The position numbers and the translations under genes are program-made. Shown here piece by piece: positions 60,861-64,000 of a stretch of 64,000 nt of DNA (positions within the stretch are counted from its first letter, which is position 1; each line of letters starts with the position of its first letter). The stretch is from contig NZ_BLAJ01000001.1 of assembly GCF_009176305.1 (NCBI RefSeq), positions 1 through 64,000 on the forward strand. The letters run 5' to 3'. The DNA is from Martinezella dioscoreae (lineage in GTDB: Bacteria; Pseudomonadota; Alphaproteobacteria; Rhizobiales; Rhizobiaceae). The notes beneath the pieces were generated by a model. It had not been told where the DNA came from. It worked only from the letters and a program-made list of their open reading frames with translations, and ran no database searches.

Positions 60861-61742
60861 CTAATTGGTCGAGGAGGGCGAGGGGAGGGTCCAGCGCGCC
60901 TTGTCGAAGACGATCGCGGTTCGGAGCTGTTCCGGCGACGTTCTGCGCAATTCCAGCTGCAGATTGAAATTGTTGTCGCTCTGGAATTCCTTGAAAAAGG
61001 CAAGCTTGGCGCCGAAGGCTTGCAGCGTCACATCCTGCAACTTGCCGACTGCCTCGAGTGCCGCCTGAAAGTCCAGCCAATGTGTCTCGTTCAGCAATAG
61101 GACGACAGTATCGACAAAGGTGCCGGCAACGGCCTTTCCGTCGTCATTGTCAGGCATGATGACCTTGATGCGGATGGTATCGATTTCGCCTGATGGCTTG
61201 CCCCTGGCGATGATGAAGAAGGAAGCTGCCTTGGGATCGCCATAGGCGCCCTTCTGGACGGCATAGCTGCACTCCGAAGTGCTGGTGCCCAGTTCGCTTT
61301 GCCGCCATTCGCCTACGGACAGGCCGAACTTCTGGAGATCGGCGCAAAGTGCCTGGCCCGATATCCGCCAGCTGCGCACGAAGGCACTCAGCAGCGCGTC
61401 GACAGGCTCATCCAGCAGATGGGATCTTTTCTTGACGGATGGCTTGGCGGTGACCGTCGCTGGCTTGACACGGACGCTTGTGGCCGCCGGGCCTGACGTC
61501 TTCGGCGCTGCCGCCGCAGGCGTAGCCGCATGGGCCGGCTGCTGTTCTTGCGCAGGCGCGGCGGGCGCTGCTGCATGTTGTTCCGGTTTCGGAAACAGAT
61601 TGAGATGATAGCGGCTATCCAGCGCTCTTAGATTGCGCATATCGTTAGCAAGGAGCGCGGTTGCCAGGATGATCGAACCGATGACAACAGCTGCAATCCA
61701 AAAGACAGCCCTGCTTTTCTTGCGAGGTGGCGCCACCGACAT
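60861..61742 (-). CDS. uncharacterised membrane-anchored protein with Pro/Ala-rich linker
   Basis: This is a 293-residue protein: a short basic N terminus, one membrane helix (about residues 12-32), a linker rich in Ala/Pro/Gln (about 50-95), then a globular periplasmic domain of about 180 residues. The globular part contains two cysteines (ALCADLQKFG and SECSYAVQKG), which may pair. It may belong to one of the DUF families of rhizobia (DUF6030 came to mind, not verified). It lies upstream of the preceding membrane protein on the same strand, with a gap of 112 bases. Confidence 0.65.
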   Translation of the reverse strand: MSVAPPRKKSRAVFWIAAVVIGSIILATALLANDMRNLRALDSRYHLNLFPKPEQHAAAPAAPAQEQQPAHAATPAAAAPKTSGPAATSVRVKPATVTAKPSVKKRSHLLDEPVDALLSAFVRSWRISGQALCADLQKFGLSVGEWRQSELGTSTSECSYAVQKGAYGDPKAASFFIIARGKPSGEIDTIRIKVIMPDNDDGKAVAGTFVDTVVLLLNETHWLDFQAALEAVGKLQDVTLQAFGAKLAFFKEFQSDNNFNLQLELRRTSPEQLRTAIVFDKARWTLPSPSSTN

Positions 61743-61962
61743 GGTTCAGATCACAGCTACTCCCGAGGAAACTTACCTTGCTGCAATAACTGTATGTTGC
61801 GCAGCCATGTTCATGGCTACAGCATATGCGTTTATGAACGATTGATCATTCTAATGTTTCTTTGTCAATTCATGATGTTGCTTAAAGCAGATCGCGACCT
61901 TCGGCATGCGGTTCCCGCGTTCCCTGCGTCCGGCTTTTTGCATGTTCTTGGAGCAGTCCGCT

Positions 61963-62673
61963 CTAGGCGAAATACGCCTTAAGTGCCCTGACGGTAGCGG
62001 CATCCGTGCGGCGAGCCGATGGCGGAGAGAAGCCGAGGGCGATGAGACGCTCATCCGTCTCCGAGGTGGTTGCGGAGCAGGAGGCGTGGATCTCGCTGAT
62101 CTGCAGGCGCGGCCATAGCTGGCCGACCGTTGCAAGCGTCACGCCGGAGCCGGGCATGATGGAGATGCGGCCGGCGGCTGCTGCAATCGCCTGTTCAAGC
62201 ATGGCAACGCCTTCGGCCGCAGTCCTTGCGCCGCCGGAGGTCAGGATGCGTTCGAAGCCGAGGGAGATAGCGACATGGACGGCTTCCTCGACGTCGGGCA
62301 CCAGATCGAAGGCGCGGTGCAGCGTCTTGCCGAGACCTTCCGCTTGGGCGGTGAGGATGGTGAGTGCGTCAAGATCCAGTCGGCCATCCGGCAGGGAAGC
62401 GCCGAGCACGACTCCCGGCAAGCCGGCAGCTCGTGCGGCATCGATGTCGCGCTTCATGACATCAAGTTCATCCGCCGAATAGACGAAGCTGCCGGCGCGC
62501 GGACGGATAATGGCGTATGCAGGGATAGATATCTTCGCTGCAGTGGCCATCAGCCCGGCACTCGGCGTCAGCCCGCCGAGAGGAAGCGCGCTGCAAAGCT
62601 CGATACGGTCGCCGCCGCCCTCGACAGCGGCCTTGAGACCGGGAATATCCTCGACACAGACCTCAAGCAGCAT
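61963..62673 (-). CDS. cutC: CutC family protein (copper homeostasis)
   Basis: This is a TIM-barrel protein of 236 residues. LLEVCVEDIPGLKAAVEGGGDRIELCSALPLGGLTPS is the CutC N-terminal motif and RILTSGGARTAAEG the later barrel loop. A role in copper handling was proposed for E. coli CutC; it may instead be a sugar-related enzyme, since the gene overlaps a sugar kinase. The start at 62673 has GGAGAG upstream and lies 11 bases inside the kinase gene; ATG 62691 is an alternative. Confidence 0.9.
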   Translation of the reverse strand: MLLEVCVEDIPGLKAAVEGGGDRIELCSALPLGGLTPSAGLMATAAKISIPAYAIIRPRAGSFVYSADELDVMKRDIDAARAAGLPGVVLGASLPDGRLDLDALTILTAQAEGLGKTLHRAFDLVPDVEEAVHVAISLGFERILTSGGARTAAEGVAMLEQAIAAAAGRISIMPGSGVTLATVGQLWPRLQISEIHASCSATTSETDERLIALGFSPPSARRTDAATVRALKAYFA

Positions 62674-63589
62674 GGATGCGCTCTCCGGCATATTGCAGGC
62701 CCAGCAGGGCGGCGCCGATGAGGCCCGGTTCCAGCTTGCACTCGCTCGGCACGACGAGCGGCCGGCCGAACTTACGCAGGGTCCGGGCGCGCACCGCCTC
62801 GTCCAAACGAGCCAGGAGCGGTTCGACGTTGGAAAGGCCACCGCCGACCGGCACGATGGTCGCGCCAGTTATGTTGACGGTGAGGGCAAGCGGCGAGGCG
62901 ACCAGATCCACCATGACGTCAATCGTGCGTTCGGCACGGTCTTCGCCCCTGAGCCACTGGCCGATGATCTCCTCGCTGGAAAGTTCCAAGCCGTGAAGCG
63001 TCTTGTGCAGGCGTTCGATGCCGCGTGCGCCGCCGACGGTGTCGACGCAGCCCTTCTGGCCACAGCCGCAGGCATAGGCGGGAATAGCGACTGGTGGATT
63101 GCCGGCGGAGGAGGCGATGATGGGGCCATGGCCCCATTCCCCGGCAAAGCCGCCGGCAGCATTGACCAGCCGGCCATCCGCGACAAGGCCGCCGCCGACG
63201 CCGGTGCCGAGAATGGCGCCGAAGACGATGCGATGGCCACGGCCCGCTCCGGACATGGCCTCCGCCATGGCGAAGCAATCGGCATCATTGGCGATCAGCA
63301 CGGGATAGCCGAGTTCCGCCTCCAGATCGGCGGCAAGATGCCGGCCGTGAATGCAGAGAATATTGGCGCAGGTGAGTGTCTGCGTATCGGGATCGACGAC
63401 GCCGGCGATGGAGAAGGAGAGGCAATCCGGCCTCTCGCCGGCTTCGGCAATCACCTCACGCAAGGCATTGACGAATTCGGCGAAATCGTGCCTGGGCGTC
63501 GGGCGCCGCGCCAGCGGTACGATGTCCGTCATGGAGCGGGCAATGCCGCCTTTGATGGCGCTGCCGCCAATGTCGAAGGAAACGATCAT
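62663..63589 (-). CDS. ROK family sugar kinase (N-acetylglucosamine/glucose type)
   Basis: This is an ATP-dependent kinase of amino or neutral sugars. The phosphate motif is SFDIGGSAIKGG at the N terminus, GTGVGGGLVADG is a second glycine motif, and the zinc motif is YACGCGQKGCVDT (CxCGxxGC). The EWGHGPI segment holds the ROK substrate His and Glu. Length 308 from ATG 63589. In related genomes such a kinase sits near amino-sugar operons, so N-acetylglucosamine kinase is the likeliest reading. It overlaps cutC. Confidence 0.87.
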   Translation of the reverse strand: MIVSFDIGGSAIKGGIARSMTDIVPLARRPTPRHDFAEFVNALREVIAEAGERPDCLSFSIAGVVDPDTQTLTCANILCIHGRHLAADLEAELGYPVLIANDADCFAMAEAMSGAGRGHRIVFGAILGTGVGGGLVADGRLVNAAGGFAGEWGHGPIIASSAGNPPVAIPAYACGCGQKGCVDTVGGARGIERLHKTLHGLELSSEEIIGQWLRGEDRAERTIDVMVDLVASPLALTVNITGATIVPVGGGLSNVEPLLARLDEAVRARTLRKFGRPLVVPSECKLEPGLIGAALLGLQYAGERIHAA

Positions 63590-63691
63590 GGATACCGACC
63601 CGCTGGAAACATGGCGCACTTGCTCGCACCCTTTGCCGGTCTTTGCAAGATCAATCCTCTATGAGGCCAATCCCTGACAGTTACAGCGTCA

Positions 63692-64000
63692 TCAGCCGGA
63701 CGGCAGGGTGATCCTGGCTTCAAAGCCATCGGTCCTGCCGGTCGCCGGCGACAGTAGATCGAGATGGCCGCCGATCTGGCCGACGATGCGCTCGACGATC
63801 GAAAGTCCAAGGCCGGAGCCTGCCGCTTTCGTCTTGCCGCGCCAGAAGCGCTTCTTCAGGCCGGCGAGATCATGTGCGGAAAGCACGGCGCCGCCGTTGA
63901 TGACGCGGACGGTGCGGTCGTCGATCCGGACGGTCACTTCGTCGTCCGCCGGCCCGTGGATCAAGGCGTTTTCGATTAGGTTGCGCATGACGATCGCAAA
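63692..64000 (-). CDS. sensor histidine kinase, C-terminal part (runs off the window)
   Basis: The visible part is the HATPase_c domain: the N box MRNLIENALIHG with its Asn, ALKKRFWRGK-like F box region, and the G box SGLGLSIVERIVGQIGG. The frame stays open to the window edge, so the N-terminal sensor, membrane segments and phosphorylated His lie outside. It ends with ARITLPSG. Partner and signal unknown. Confidence 0.88.
   Translation of the reverse strand, partial: FAIVMRNLIENALIHGPADDEVTVRIDDRTVRVINGGAVLSAHDLAGLKKRFWRGKTKAAGSGLGLSIVERIVGQIGGHLDLLSPATGRTDGFEARITLPSG

Overview
The window looks like a chromosomal segment of a Rhizobiaceae bacterium (Rhizobium or a close relative). This rests on gene order (murA - DUF2948 - hisD - UPF0262 - low-Mr phosphatase - infA - maf - yacG - tRNA-Phe is a rhizobial core arrangement), on protein character, and on several palindromic intergenic elements of rhizobial type. 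No phage, insertion sequence, CRISPR array, plasmid origin or rRNA was seen. Three tRNA genes are present: fMet (95-171), Thr-GGT (46663-46737, minus) and Phe-GAA (53310-53385).

Positions 1-17,900 hold short transcription units of accessory metabolism. They include a methyltransferase and an alpha/beta hydrolase that diverge around a palindrome, a dimethylglycine/sarcosine dehydrogenase-like flavoprotein, an orphan amino-acid-type binding protein, and a haloalkane dehalogenase divergent from a MarR regulator. After these come an exported isochorismatase-like protein without the catalytic cysteine, a dienelactone hydrolase, an S10 peptidase, a TetR/quinone-reductase pair, an MscS channel with a cyclic-nucleotide-binding domain, a ketoglutarate-semialdehyde-type dehydrogenase, a YWTD propeller protein and a LacI regulator.

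Positions 17,900-23,000 are one minus-strand operon: phosphodiesterase, ABC ATPase, two permeases and a solute-binding protein. Positions 23,000-27,700 hold slyX, msrA, a bestrophin, an ECF sigma/anti-sigma pair and a Bax-inhibitor-like membrane protein. Positions 27,700-30,500 hold galactonate dehydratase with its GntR regulator, and OsmC. Positions 31,300-36,400 hold a TetR-controlled RND efflux adaptor and pump preceded by a perfect 21-bp palindrome. Positions 36,400-44,500 hold a PPP phosphatase, a VOC protein, SDR/LysR and SDR/AraC pairs, and a PdxA2-DUF1537 pair that fits tetronate catabolism.

Positions 44,500-53,400 are mostly core: ddl, tRNA-Thr, murA, hisD, infA, maf, yacG and tRNA-Phe. 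One unrecognised serine-esterase-like gene (45,710-46,540) interrupts this stretch. Positions 53,700-58,500 are the prkA-yeaH-spoVR stress/starvation operon. The rest holds an MFS exporter, two uncharacterised proteins, cutC with a ROK kinase, and the 3' end of a histidine kinase.

I did not find a clear undescribed multi-gene system. The best leads are the orphan esterase-like gene beside tRNA-Thr, the cysteine-less exported isochorismatase homologue, the twin-operator MarR/dehalogenase unit, the phosphodiesterase-ABC importer operon, and several very regular operator palindromes. Start codons were often moved inward from the longest reading frame on ribosome-binding-site and family grounds; the reasons are given per gene.
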